DNA of 64,000 bases, taken from the NCBI RefSeq assembly GCF_050490315.1, contig NZ_JBNPEO010000001.1:1-64000 (forward strand), in the 5' to 3' direction. This DNA comes from JBNPEO01 sp050490315 (GTDB lineage Bacteria; Actinomycetota; Actinomycetes; Actinomycetales; Micrococcaceae). Every line of letters begins with the position of its first letter. Within the stretch, counting starts at the first letter, position 1. The notes beneath the pieces are model-generated. The model was not told where the DNA came from, did not search any database, and worked only from the letters and a program-made list of their open reading frames with translations. This document shows positions 48,660 through 57,439 of the stretch, piece after piece. Made by a program: the position numbers and the translations under genes.

Positions 48660-51431
48660 CTACGCCGTGACGGGTTTGGCCCGCCGCAGCGCGGCCAGTA
48701 CGGCGCGGCCCACCACGGCGACGCCGATCACCGTGGTGACGGCGCGCAGGGTGTCCCATCCCGCCGTCGAAGTTAAGAGTGAATACAGCAGGAAACTGCT
48801 CAGATTAGTGCTCAGCGGTGCGCCCGCAACGTAAGAAATCCCGGTTCCGGTGCCCACCGCGAACGGCCAAAACCACAGGTTGGTGAGCAGCCCGAACAAG
48901 TACGACGCCACAATCCCGTACCCGGCCAGCATCCACAGTTCGGCCTTGCCGCGCACCTGCCGGGGGAGTAAACCAGCGCCGGCGCCGACCCACGCGCACG
49001 CGAAAATTTGGAACGGCGTCCACGGCCCCAACCCACCCCACAGGGCACTCGAAAGCGCGATCGTCGCGGCCCCCAGCAGCAGACCAAAACGCGCACCAAA
49101 AGCCCGTCCGGCCAGGATCAGCAGGATAAACACAGCCTCCACACCGCCAACGCCGGTACTCGCCACCCGCACCGCGGAACCCACCGCGGCCAACACTCCC
49201 AGCAGCGCCACGGTATGCGCGGACCGCACCGAACCATCGAGTGAAACGACGACGGCGATCGCCGCCACGGGCGCGATGGCCAAGGCCGCGAAAGGCAGCG
49301 CAGCTGTGGCATCGTCCGGGAGCGCGGCGGCCAGCAGCGGCCAACAAAACGCGGCTAGAGCCACGAGATTGGCGGCGGCGAGGACCGCGAATTGCGCACC
49401 GCGGGGGAGCGCCAAGCTGGTTCCTGACAAGCCGGTACGTGCTGGCCGTGGCGTTGCTGGGAGTCGAGTTGCTGGCGCGGCTAGAGCAGGGGTGCACGGG
49501 GCGGGGATCTCAACTTCAGCCGGCACGGTGGCGACCATCCCCGGTAATACCGGGACCACGCCGTCGTGCATGTGCAGAACCCTAGCCCCCAGAGCGGCGG
49601 CGAAGTCAGCATCATGGGTGGCCATCAGAACGGCTGCGCCGTCTGCGGCGGCCGTGCGAAGGGCGCCCGCAACAGCGGCCTGGGCCGTGGGGTCCAAACC
49701 GCGCGTGGGCTCGTCGATCAACAAAACCTGCGGGGAATCCAAGCTCTGCAGGGCAACAGCCAGCACGCGACGTTCTCCCGCGGAGAGGTCCCGGGGATGT
49801 TGGGAACCGAGCGGCATGGAGGTGTTTCCGCGCAGACGCTGAAGGTGTGCTGCGGCGAAACCTGGCTCGCGCGGGGAGTCTTTGGAGCGGCGATTGAGGC
49901 GCCGTTCGGCCGCCTGGAGCTCCCCTGCCACCGTGTCCCGCGTGAACAGATCGTCAGAAGCATCCGGGACCAAAGCCACGCGCGCGCTGGAATGAGAGCC
50001 GAGCGCCAGCTCGACCAGCAGCGATGATTTTCCGGCGCCATTGGGCCCCACGAGCGCCACGATCTCGCCCGCGTTCAGGCTCAGCGCGGCGTCCCGAACC
50101 AGCCGGGCGCCCTTGCGCTCCACGCTCAGGCCGGCCACGGTCAACACTGGGGAAGCCAAGGGGGCCGGAGGAACAGTAGGGGAAACTGCAGCCGTGGCAG
50201 CAACATCAGGCGCCTCACCCGGTACCAGCGAACCGCCCTCCATCCGCCACCACGCATCGGCTACTGGAATCAGCGCGTGAGCCCGGTGCTCCGCCACCAC
50301 CACACAAACGCCGTGCTCCCGCGCCAAGGACGCCAACACCGCAATCACTCGCGCCCGCGCCGCGGTGTCCAAATCGGCAAGCGGCTCGTCCGCCAACAAC
50401 AATTCCGGCCCATTCACGACGGCGGCTGTAATAGCTACGAGCGTCGCCTCACCGGCCGAGAGAGTACTGACGTCGCGGTCCAAGAACTGCGTAACGCCCA
50501 CGTGGCATGCGACTTCCAGAACCCGCTCCTTCGCCGCAGCGGCAGGCACGCCCTGCAACTCGAGGGCCAACGCAATCTCATCCCGGACCTTGCTCGTGGC
50601 GAAAGCTGCCCGCGGATTTTGAAGAACGACGCCGACACTTCCGGCCGTCTCTCGCGGCGGCGTGGCAGCCCGGTCCTTTCCGGCGATGAGGACCTCGCCG
50701 GAGAGGGAACCACCGTCAACGTGCGAGAGCAGCCCCGAGATCCCGCGCAGAATCGTTGATTTTCCAGATCCCGTGGGCCCGGTGATCACGGTGACAGTCC
50801 CGCGGGAAGGCGCAAAATCGGCAACAGCGATGCTGGCTGAACCGATTCGAAACTCAGCGTTTCGCAGGCGAACCGGCCCAACGCCGTCGTACGTATTTTG
50901 TCCTGAAAAGCGGGCACCAAAGCCGCGCAGTTCCAGTGCGGCGGCCACCCTGCTGGCGTGTTCAAGGGTGCGTTCAAGAATCGGCACCATGGCGCGCGGG
51001 CCAAAACGTTCACCGCGCAAACGAAACGCCAACCGCACCGAAGCAACGGCGCTGGCCAAAGCCGGCAACGCAGCCCACGCCACCACCAGCATCCGCGCGA
51101 CACCCTGCAAGGGACCGCCGCGGGCCAGCCGAACAAAGCCCCGCGAGATGTCCACCACGGAGTTCAGCACACCAAAAGCGAGGATCATCAACGCGATGGG
51201 CAACGCGGACAGCACTGCCTGCCAGAGCCCCGGCGCGGTGACAGGGCCCAGAAAAATTACGTGAGCGTACGGGGGAGGAAGACGCAACGCAGGAAGATCC
51301 AGCAAAACCGGTGTCCCCAAACCGGCGCCGAGCCCAGCCCCATTAAAGAGGACACGGTAAATGACCCGCGCCGCAATGAAAACGGCAGCTAGCGCCGCAG
51401 CGGCTCGTAACGGCGCGGGCCGGAACATCAT
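48660..51431 (-). CDS. Single-chain ECF transporter, T-A-A-S fusion
   Basis: A 923-residue vitamin importer carrying all energy-coupling-factor parts. An EcfT-like membrane segment is at about 1-175 (ends AALELRGFGARFS). The first ATPase is at about 180-390, with GPTGSGKST, VVLQNPRAAFATSKV, LSAGEATL, LLLADEP. The second ATPase is at about 425-640, with GPNGAGKSS, LSAGERRVLAVALQSL, VLLIDEPTRGLDP. The substrate-binding S unit is at about 680-915 (GGLGPWTPFQIFACAWVGAGAGLLP). The start overlaps the stop of the upstream lipoprotein (ATGA). The substrate is not proven; position beside metH suggests cobalamin. Confidence 0.88.
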   Translation of the reverse strand: MMFRPAPLRAAAALAAVFIAARVIYRVLFNGAGLGAGLGTPVLLDLPALRLPPPYAHVIFLGPVTAPGLWQAVLSALPIALMILAFGVLNSVVDISRGFVRLARGGPLQGVARMLVVAWAALPALASAVASVRLAFRLRGERFGPRAMVPILERTLEHASRVAAALELRGFGARFSGQNTYDGVGPVRLRNAEFRIGSASIAVADFAPSRGTVTVITGPTGSGKSTILRGISGLLSHVDGGSLSGEVLIAGKDRAATPPRETAGSVGVVLQNPRAAFATSKVRDEIALALELQGVPAAAAKERVLEVACHVGVTQFLDRDVSTLSAGEATLVAITAAVVNGPELLLADEPLADLDTAARARVIAVLASLAREHGVCVVVAEHRAHALIPVADAWWRMEGGSLVPGEAPDVAATAAVSPTVPPAPLASPVLTVAGLSVERKGARLVRDAALSLNAGEIVALVGPNGAGKSSLLVELALGSHSSARVALVPDASDDLFTRDTVAGELQAAERRLNRRSKDSPREPGFAAAHLQRLRGNTSMPLGSQHPRDLSAGERRVLAVALQSLDSPQVLLIDEPTRGLDPTAQAAVAGALRTAAADGAAVLMATHDADFAAALGARVLHMHDGVVPVLPGMVATVPAEVEIPAPCTPALAAPATRLPATPRPARTGLSGTSLALPRGAQFAVLAAANLVALAAFCWPLLAAALPDDATAALPFAALAIAPVAAIAVVVSLDGSVRSAHTVALLGVLAAVGSAVRVASTGVGGVEAVFILLILAGRAFGARFGLLLGAATIALSSALWGGLGPWTPFQIFACAWVGAGAGLLPRQVRGKAELWMLAGYGIVASYLFGLLTNLWFWPFAVGTGTGISYVAGAPLSTNLSSFLLYSLLTSTAGWDTLRAVTTVIGVAVVGRAVLAALRRAKPVTA

Positions 51432-52003
51432 GCCGCGGGGGCGGCCGGTTCGTTATCTACCGTGTAGAGCAGTTCGAGGCTCTGACCGGTGGTGAGCTTG
51501 AGAGTATCCAGACCCTCTTGGGCGTAACCCCACTTGCCGTCCGCGGGCTTCACCCACAGTGCCCAGTAGGAGACGGTGTTCTTGTCGTCGCACGCTTCGC
51601 GGATGGTTCCGCCTTTGTGCTTGATGTCCAGATCCGCGGCAGGTACACCGTTGACGCGGCAGGCAAAACTCGTGGGGTATTTCGCGGTGCCCTCGATCTT
51701 CACCTGCGCTTGGCTCAACACTGCCGAGGCTAGGACGGGGCCATCTGCCGGGACGCACACGGAGGTGTTAGCGGCGGACTGCTTCAACGAAGCGGAATCC
51801 ACAATCACCTTCACACCGGTGCAGGGACCGTCAGCTGCGGCAGTGCTGGTGGCGGTGGCTGTGGCCGATGCTGCCGGGGAGGTTGAGGTTGAGGTTGAGG
51901 TGGCGGTGCTGGTGGCAGAACCGGAACAACCAGCAAGAGCAATCAAAACACCGGCGGCGGCAAACGTAGTCGCGGCGGCGGTGCGAATCTTAGTCAAAGT
52001 CAC
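51428..52003 (-). CDS. Lipoprotein with DUF4430-like C-terminal domain
   Basis: A 191-residue exported lipoprotein. The lipobox LAGC (Cys25) is followed by a Ser/Thr/Ala linker and a domain at about 60-185 that contains CRVNGVPAADLDIKHKGGTIREACDDKNTVSYWALWVKPADGKWGYAQEGLDTLKLTTGQSLELLY. That pattern resembles DUF4430, a domain also found in animal cobalamin carriers; I hold this as likely, not certain. A GTG start is used; no ribosome site is visible and a hairpin lies just upstream. It is coupled to the ECF transporter and may pass it a ligand. Confidence 0.75.
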   Translation of the reverse strand: MTLTKIRTAAATTFAAAGVLIALAGCSGSATSTATSTSTSTSPAASATATATSTAAADGPCTGVKVIVDSASLKQSAANTSVCVPADGPVLASAVLSQAQVKIEGTAKYPTSFACRVNGVPAADLDIKHKGGTIREACDDKNTVSYWALWVKPADGKWGYAQEGLDTLKLTTGQSLELLYTVDNEPAAPAA

Positions 52004-52008
52004 GTGGT

Positions 52009-52040
52009 TAAGGGTAGGGGCTGGGGAGCCCCTACCCTTA
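52009..52040 (-). terminator. Perfect 14-bp hairpin between a binding-protein gene and the lipoprotein
   Basis: TAAGGGTAGGGGCT pairs exactly with AGCCCCTACCCTTA around a GGGG loop. On the minus strand it follows the stop of the 52077-53054 gene by 36 bases and ends five bases before the GTG of the lipoprotein. It can stop transcription of the first gene or cover the start of the second. Confidence 0.65.
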
Positions 52041-52076
52041 GTGCGTGCCCTTATGTGACGCGGAATGCCTACATCC

Positions 52077-53054
52077 TTAGGATTTCGGCAGTCCCGGCGG
52101 ATTCAGCTCAGACTTCTGGATCGCTTCGGAGCCCAAGCCCCAGCGGTCCAAAATCTGGGTGTACGTCCCGTCTTGGATCAGGTGATTCAACGCAGCCTCA
52201 GCGGCCCCTGCCAAACCATTGCCCTTCTTAGTGGTGAACGCGATCTGAGCTGTCAGCGGCCACCCGCCATTGAGGGTGCCCACCTCTTTCGTTTTTCGGT
52301 CCTTCGCCGCTTTGTAAGCGGCGGCCGCGTTGGGACCGAAGGTCAGGTCCGCACGTCCGGACTGGAGGGCCAAACTTGAGGCCGAGTCGTCGTCGTAATA
52401 CTGGAACTGAACCGGAGCCAAACCGTTCTTTTTGTTCTCCTCATCCCAGCGGATCAAGATGGCTTCCTGGTTGGTTCCGGAGCCCACGATGATCTTTTTG
52501 CCGGCCACATCCTTGGCTTCTTTGATGGTGCCGATGGTGGAATCTGACTTGGCGTAGAAGCCCAACAGGTCGTTGCGGTAGGAGGCGAAATCGAACTTTT
52601 CCTTCCGCGCCTCGGTGACAGTCACGTTAGACAGAACCGCCTCATACTTGCCTGATTCCACGCCCAGCGGCCAGTCGGCCCAGGCTACCGGCAGGACTTC
52701 AACCTTCAGCCCCAGCGCCTCACCCACGGCGTAGGCAATGTCTACCTCGGAGCCGATGAGAGTTTTGTTGTCCGTAGCGAACAGGCTCAGCGGTGCCGTA
52801 CCGCCGGTGGTCACCACGGTGAGTTTGCCGTCGGCCTTAATCGCGGCCGGCACCAATGCTGCGGCTGCCGGATCGACGCTCACGGCTGGACGGTTTTGCT
52901 CGGGACTTAGGTTGAATGTTTTGCCGGCTGCCGTGACGGCCTGCGACGACGCCGGGCTAGCCGCCGACGCGCCAGGATCAGAGCAGGCAGTCAGCCCCAC
53001 AAGGGCTGCGATTGCGATGGAAATAAAAGCGGTGGGCTTGGACTCGATAGCCAT
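52077..53054 (-). CDS. ABC transporter substrate-binding lipoprotein, second copy
   Basis: A 325-residue family-3 binding protein. The lipobox is LTAC (Cys24). The binding domain follows, with KLTVVTTGGTAPLSLFATDNKTLIGSEVDIAYAVGEALGLKVEVLPVAWADWPLGVESGKYEAVLSNVTV and GKKIIVGSGTNQEAILIRWDEENK. It follows the protein at 38862-39893 block by block, so they are paralogues. It has no adjacent permease or ATPase and may use those at 36997-38852 (inference). An AGGAGGAG site precedes the ATG. Confidence 0.93.
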   Translation of the reverse strand: MAIESKPTAFISIAIAALVGLTACSDPGASAASPASSQAVTAAGKTFNLSPEQNRPAVSVDPAAAALVPAAIKADGKLTVVTTGGTAPLSLFATDNKTLIGSEVDIAYAVGEALGLKVEVLPVAWADWPLGVESGKYEAVLSNVTVTEARKEKFDFASYRNDLLGFYAKSDSTIGTIKEAKDVAGKKIIVGSGTNQEAILIRWDEENKKNGLAPVQFQYYDDDSASSLALQSGRADLTFGPNAAAAYKAAKDRKTKEVGTLNGGWPLTAQIAFTTKKGNGLAGAAEAALNHLIQDGTYTQILDRWGLGSEAIQKSELNPPGLPKS

Positions 53055-53307
53055 AACTCCTCCTCAGAAGTTTGCAGTGATAAGTGGGAAACGTGCGCGT
53101 TGCAGCAACTATCCGTTAGCGGTGCGGGGCGAATCAATGGGCCCGCAACCCGGCGATACGCGGAGTCATGGCAGTTCACCTCAGGACGCGGACAGTCACA
53201 TTCTTCGACGCATTCGGAAATAAGAATGGCGGCTGTGGGGTTATGCCTTCCGTGGCTGCCGGAACTGGTTGGCGACTTATTCAACGTGTTTTTGAAAGGC
53301 TTGTGCC

Positions 53308-54294
53308 GTGACTTTGCCGATTTCCATCCTGGACCTTGCAACCATTGGGAAGGGCCAGACGGCGCGGGAGAGTTTGGCCGGAAGCGTGGCCATGGCGCAG
53401 CTCGCAGAGACACTGGGCTACAAGCGTATTTGGTACGCGGAGCACCACAACATGTCGTCCATTGCCTCCTCCGCTACGAGCGTGCTCATTGCTCACGTGG
53501 CCGCGAATACTTCCACAATTCGCTTGGGCGCCGGTGGGATTATGTTGCCCAATCACTCGCCGCTGACCATTGCCGAGCAGTTCGGAACCTTGGAGACCCT
53601 GCACCCGGGGCGTATTGATCTGGGACTGGGCCGTGCGCCGGGCAGCGATCAGAACACCATGCGTGCGCTGCGCCGCGACCCCATGTCCGCCGACTCTTTC
53701 CCGCAGGATGTTCAAGAACTGCAGGGCTACCTGGCCGGTCCAACTCTGATCAAGGGGGTAGAAGCCACCCCGGGTAAGGGCACCAATGTGCCGCTGTACA
53801 TTCTTGGATCCTCGCTCTTTGGCGCAAAGCTGGCCGCCGCGCTGGGTTTGCCCTATGCCTTTGCCTCCCACTTTGCACCAAACGCTTTGCAGGATGCGGT
53901 GGCTGCGTACCGTCGAGAGTTCAAACCGTCAGAGCACTTGGCCGAACCGTACGTTATTGCCGGGGCGAACGTGGTTGCAGCCGACGAGGCAAGCTACGCG
54001 CACCAGCTGATTCAGGCCACCATGCGCGCCCGGGTGTCATTGTTCTTCGGTGGTGGACGCGAATTCACCGATGACGAGGCGGACATGGTTTTGGATTCCC
54101 CGCAGGGTCAACACATCAAGCAAATGATGACTTATTCGGCAGTAGGAACACCGGAAACCGTGGTGGAGTACCTCGACGGATTCGCCAAGCACGCTGACGC
54201 CGACGAGCTCATTGTGGCTCATCAGGCCAACACCACTGAGGACCGTTTGCGTTCGGTGGAGTTGCTAGCCAAGGCTGCAGGGCTGGGTGCTTAG
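53308..54294 (+). CDS. LLM-class flavin-dependent oxidoreductase (MsnO8-type)
   Basis: A 328-residue luciferase-like protein. SILDLATIGKGQTARESLAGSVAMAQLAETLGYKRIWYAEHHNMSSIASSATSVLIAHVAANTSTIRLGAGGIMLPNHSPLTIAEQFGTLETLHPGRIDLGLGRAPGSD is the conserved bacterial LLM N-terminus with the AEHHN motif. The GTG start is used. It is divergent from the binding protein at 52077-53054 across 253 bases, which recalls the pairing of binding proteins and LLM enzymes in the operon at 37-44 kb. Confidence 0.93.
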   Translation: MTLPISILDLATIGKGQTARESLAGSVAMAQLAETLGYKRIWYAEHHNMSSIASSATSVLIAHVAANTSTIRLGAGGIMLPNHSPLTIAEQFGTLETLHPGRIDLGLGRAPGSDQNTMRALRRDPMSADSFPQDVQELQGYLAGPTLIKGVEATPGKGTNVPLYILGSSLFGAKLAAALGLPYAFASHFAPNALQDAVAAYRREFKPSEHLAEPYVIAGANVVAADEASYAHQLIQATMRARVSLFFGGGREFTDDEADMVLDSPQGQHIKQMMTYSAVGTPETVVEYLDGFAKHADADELIVAHQANTTEDRLRSVELLAKAAGLGA

Positions 54295-54316
54295 CCTGCC
54301 TAACCGAGTAGCCCGC

Positions 54317-55297
54317 TTAACCGAGTAACGCCGCGATGCCCACCATCGCGGGAACGGCGAGGACGGTGGTGATCAGGACAACGTCCTTCGCCACCGTCAC
54401 TCCCTGTTGGTACCTGGTAGCTGCCACAAAAACGTTTTGCGCAGTCGGCAAACTTGCTGCCACCACTGCGGCGAAGAGTGCGTGACCGTCGAGGTTCAAA
54501 GCGAAGCGGGCAAACACCAACGCAAGCAGCGGGTGCAGAAAAAGTTTGAACGCACTGGCCACCAGGGTGTCTGTGCGTCGCCCCTCGGACGCCTGCAGCG
54601 GTTTGGTCCCGTTGAGCGACATACCAAACGACAAGAGCATGGCCGGCACGGCCGCCCCGCCAATGAGGTGGATGGGCTCCAGGATCAGTTCCGGCGGCGT
54701 CCATTTGTAAGCCGCCGCAAGTAGTCCCAGAGCGGAACCGATGATCATCGGGTTGCGGACAATGATCAACAAAAACATCAGCGGTGTGGAGCGCAGCGCG
54801 CTTCGGCGAGTACCAGCGCTGTCCGTTGTAGCTCGTGAACGGGCCATTTCCGCATTGGTTGCCGCGTCCAAAACCATCAAGTAGGCCGGCGTAAAAAAGG
54901 CCAACTGGAAAATGAGCAGCGGCGCCACGTAGCTGGCATCACCCAAAACAAACACGGCGATGGGGATGCCTAAGTTGGCCGAGTTGGCTAGCGAAGAAGA
55001 CATGGAGCCGATGAGAGTTTCTGGAAGGCTCCGCTTGAAAAATAGTCTGCTGACCAGCAGAAACAGAAGTGCCGTGCCCACGGCACTGACTGCAGCCACT
55101 AAAAGCGGTTGGGCAAATACAGCTTTGAGATCTGCCTTGCTGAGTGTCTCAAACAGCAATGCGGGGCTTCCCACAAAAAACGCCAGGCGGCTCAACACCT
55201 GCCCGGCGTTGTTGCCTAGGACGTTCCGGCGCCCAATGAAGTAGCCCACGCCAATAATGGCCCAGACGATGAAAAAGCCGGAGAGTACCTGCAGCAC
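54317..55297 (-). CDS. AEC-family (auxin efflux carrier-like) transporter
   Basis: A 326-residue membrane protein with ten helices in two repeats. FIVWAIIGVGYFIGRRNVLG at the N-terminus and NSANLGIPIAVFVLGDASYVAPLLIFQLAFFTPAYL at about 105-140 are typical; the final part (ASLPTAQNVFVAATRYQQGVTVAKDVVLITTVLAVPAM) is a hallmark block. Bacterial members move small carboxylates. The substrate is unknown. Its stop lies 22 bases from the convergent LLM gene. Confidence 0.93.
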   Translation of the reverse strand: MLQVLSGFFIVWAIIGVGYFIGRRNVLGNNAGQVLSRLAFFVGSPALLFETLSKADLKAVFAQPLLVAAVSAVGTALLFLLVSRLFFKRSLPETLIGSMSSSLANSANLGIPIAVFVLGDASYVAPLLIFQLAFFTPAYLMVLDAATNAEMARSRATTDSAGTRRSALRSTPLMFLLIIVRNPMIIGSALGLLAAAYKWTPPELILEPIHLIGGAAVPAMLLSFGMSLNGTKPLQASEGRRTDTLVASAFKLFLHPLLALVFARFALNLDGHALFAAVVAASLPTAQNVFVAATRYQQGVTVAKDVVLITTVLAVPAMVGIAALLG

Positions 55298-55339
55298 CTC
55301 TTTACCCTAGCTAGCGCAGGGCCAGTGCGTTAAATCTGA

Positions 55340-55768
55340 TTAGTTCAGTGAAGCGTTGTTGAGCGCGTGCGGAGGGCGCAGTAGGTCCGGGGTGATGCTC
55401 TCGGCAGGGTCATTGCCTAGCTGGACAATCTTGTTGTCCTTGTCCACATGCACCACTTTGGGCTGATACGCCGTGGCTTCTTCGGTGGTCATGGCCGCGT
55501 AGGTAATGAGGATAACCAGATCGTTCTCATGAATCAGGTGGGCGGCCGCGCCATTGATCCCGATCACTCCAGAACCGCGCTCGCCAGCAATGGTGTAGGT
55601 CTCAAGGCGAGCGCCATTGGTGATGTCTACGATCGAGACCAGCTCGCCGGGGAGGATGTCCGCCGCTTCCAACAGGTCCAAGTCAACAGTGACTGACCCA
55701 ACGTAGTGAAGGTCTGCGTGGGTGACCGTTGCGCGGTGGATCTTGGACTTGAACATTGTGCGATTCAT
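55340..55768 (-). CDS. panD: Aspartate 1-decarboxylase proenzyme
   Basis: A 142-residue pyruvoyl enzyme making beta-alanine for pantothenate. Self-cleavage would occur between Gly24 and Ser25 in HYVGSVTVD. RTMFKSKIHRATVTHADLHY precedes the site; NGARLETYTIAGERGSGVIGINGAAAHL supplies the conserved Arg and Asn region. Length and order are normal. Confidence 0.97.
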   Translation of the reverse strand: MNRTMFKSKIHRATVTHADLHYVGSVTVDLDLLEAADILPGELVSIVDITNGARLETYTIAGERGSGVIGINGAAAHLIHENDLVILITYAAMTTEEATAYQPKVVHVDKDNKIVQLGNDPAESITPDLLRPPHALNNASLN

Positions 55769-55833
55769 AACGCATCAAGTCTAACCCTCCGGGCATCAAC
55801 GCGTCTGTGAGATGGCAGACAGCCCGGTGACGC

Positions 55834-56820
55834 TTAGGTGAGCGCCGAGGCCCAAAGTTGCGCGAGTGCATAGGCTCGCCACGGGCTCCACGCTTCCGCG
55901 CGTTTGGTGGCGGCTGGCACAGTAATTTTTCCGAGCGCCCGCCGCAGCACCAAATCACCCGGCGTAAACGCGTCCGGGTCACCCATCACGCGCAGCGCCA
56001 AGCAATCAGCTGTCCAGGGTCCGACGCCGGGAATCGCCAAAAGTTGTTCGCGTACCTCTTGCTGGGCTGCTTTTGTAGGCCCCGGGCTGGTGCCCGGGCT
56101 GGTGTTCGGGCTGGTGTTCGGCTCCGGGCGGGCGAGCTGAAGCCCACTCGCGAAGGCGCGAGCCACGGCCGTTACCGTCCGCGCACGCGAACCGGTGATG
56201 CCAAGGGTTGCCCGCAGTTCGTCCTCCGGTATCGCCGCCAGTGTGTCCGGTTTCGGAAACGCCATCAGCGTCATCCCGGTGGGGCTTGTAAAGGGCGTGC
56301 CGTATGCGGCGAGCAGCCTGCCACCAAAAGTCCGGCACGCCGCCAAGGACACTTGCTGACCTAAAACGGTGACAATCGCTGCTTCAAAACCGTTGACGTA
56401 GCGCATGATCCTAATGCCTGGCCGCTGCTCGATCAGGGCGGCGAGCAGGGGATCCTCGCTCAGATACCGCTCAATGCTTGTCACATCGGTGTCCACATCC
56501 AGCCACCAGCGTACGGCTTGCTCTACCTCTATGGGGTTGAGCCCTTGCTTTGGACCGGGCCCTTGCCCTGGATCAGGCCCTTGCTTTGGAGCAGGCTGCG
56601 CCAGTTCGGCCTGGAATTCAACCTCGCGAGGGCTCAGGCGTACGCTGACGTGCGCCATGGAAGTTCCCACCGGCAGCATTCGGGTGTGCTGAGCTGAGCC
56701 GGGATCACAGATCTCCCCGCACGGCAGCGCGTGATTGCTCAGCGACTGCATCATGGCGGCAACGTCCATTCGCCCGTTGATCGGCAAGGTCGCAGTGAAA
56801 ACTGAACTCACACCAGCCAC
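55834..56820 (-). CDS. alkA: DNA-3-methyladenine glycosylase II (AlkA family)
   Basis: A 328-residue base-excision enzyme. The N-terminal AlkA_N-like part is at about 1-75. The HhH-GPD domain is at about 130-325: IRIMRYVNGFEAAIVTVLGQQVSLAACRTFGGRL, then the helix-hairpin-helix LLAIPGVGPWTADCLALRVMGDPDAFTPGD with the catalytic Asp. Two low-complexity inserts are unusual: a Gly/Pro/Gln segment near 77-95 and a Pro/Asn/Thr/Ser repeat (EPNTSPNTSPGTSPGPT) near 235-251. The start overlaps the end of tag by 13 bases, so the two are a unit. Confidence 0.9.
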   Translation of the reverse strand: MAGVSSVFTATLPINGRMDVAAMMQSLSNHALPCGEICDPGSAQHTRMLPVGTSMAHVSVRLSPREVEFQAELAQPAPKQGPDPGQGPGPKQGLNPIEVEQAVRWWLDVDTDVTSIERYLSEDPLLAALIEQRPGIRIMRYVNGFEAAIVTVLGQQVSLAACRTFGGRLLAAYGTPFTSPTGMTLMAFPKPDTLAAIPEDELRATLGITGSRARTVTAVARAFASGLQLARPEPNTSPNTSPGTSPGPTKAAQQEVREQLLAIPGVGPWTADCLALRVMGDPDAFTPGDLVLRRALGKITVPAATKRAEAWSPWRAYALAQLWASALT

Positions 56821-57419
56821 ACGCCAGAGCTGCCACGCCGATGGCTATCTATCAGGTGTGTGTCCACCATTCCCACCGCTTCCATCAACGCGTACATAGT
56901 GGTGGGGCCAACAAAAGCGAAGCCCTTTTTGCGCAGTGCCTTAGACAATGCAATGGACTCCGGAGACTGTGTTGGAATCTCGGAAGCATGCTTGGGCTGC
57001 GGAGTTTCCGCGGGTTGGAAGGACCACACAAAATCCACCAAACCACCCTCCTCGCGCAGGGCAATGGTGGCTTTCGCATTAGTGATGGCCGCCAAAATCT
57101 TAAGCCGATTACGGACAATGGAGACGTCTTGCAAAAGCCGCTGGACGTCGTCGTCCGTGTATTTTGCCACCACATCCGGGTTGAAATCCGCGAAAGCCGC
57201 CCGGAACGCTGGGCGTTTGCGCAAGATCGTTGCCCACGAAAGCCCCGCTTGGAAGGCTTCCAAACTCAGCCGCTCGAACATGCCCTGCTCGTCCCGGACG
57301 GGCATGCCCCATTCGGCGTCGTAATACTCGCGCAGTAGCGGGTCGGTGGCAGCCCATGGCGGGCGGGCCAATCCGTCCTCGCCCATGATGGTGCCGTTCA
57401 GATCGCTCATAGTGTCCAT
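56808..57419 (-). CDS. tag: DNA-3-methyladenine glycosylase I
   Basis: A 203-residue enzyme removing 3-methyladenine. LLREYYDAEWGMPVRDEQGMFERLSLEAFQAGLSWATILRKRPAFRAAF matches the Tag core, with FVWSF and LSKALRKKGFAFVGPTTMYALMEAVGMVDTH further on. Three of the four zinc ligands known from E. coli Tag appear changed: the N-terminal Cys is Pro, the first His is Tyr (YYDAEW for YHDNEW), and the last Cys is Ser. A short N-terminal extension precedes the core. It is the first gene of the tag-alkA unit. Confidence 0.92.
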   Translation of the reverse strand: MDTMSDLNGTIMGEDGLARPPWAATDPLLREYYDAEWGMPVRDEQGMFERLSLEAFQAGLSWATILRKRPAFRAAFADFNPDVVAKYTDDDVQRLLQDVSIVRNRLKILAAITNAKATIALREEGGLVDFVWSFQPAETPQPKHASEIPTQSPESIALSKALRKKGFAFVGPTTMYALMEAVGMVDTHLIDSHRRGSSGVWLV

Positions 57420-57439
57420 TGTCTCCAGTGGAGGAGTAG

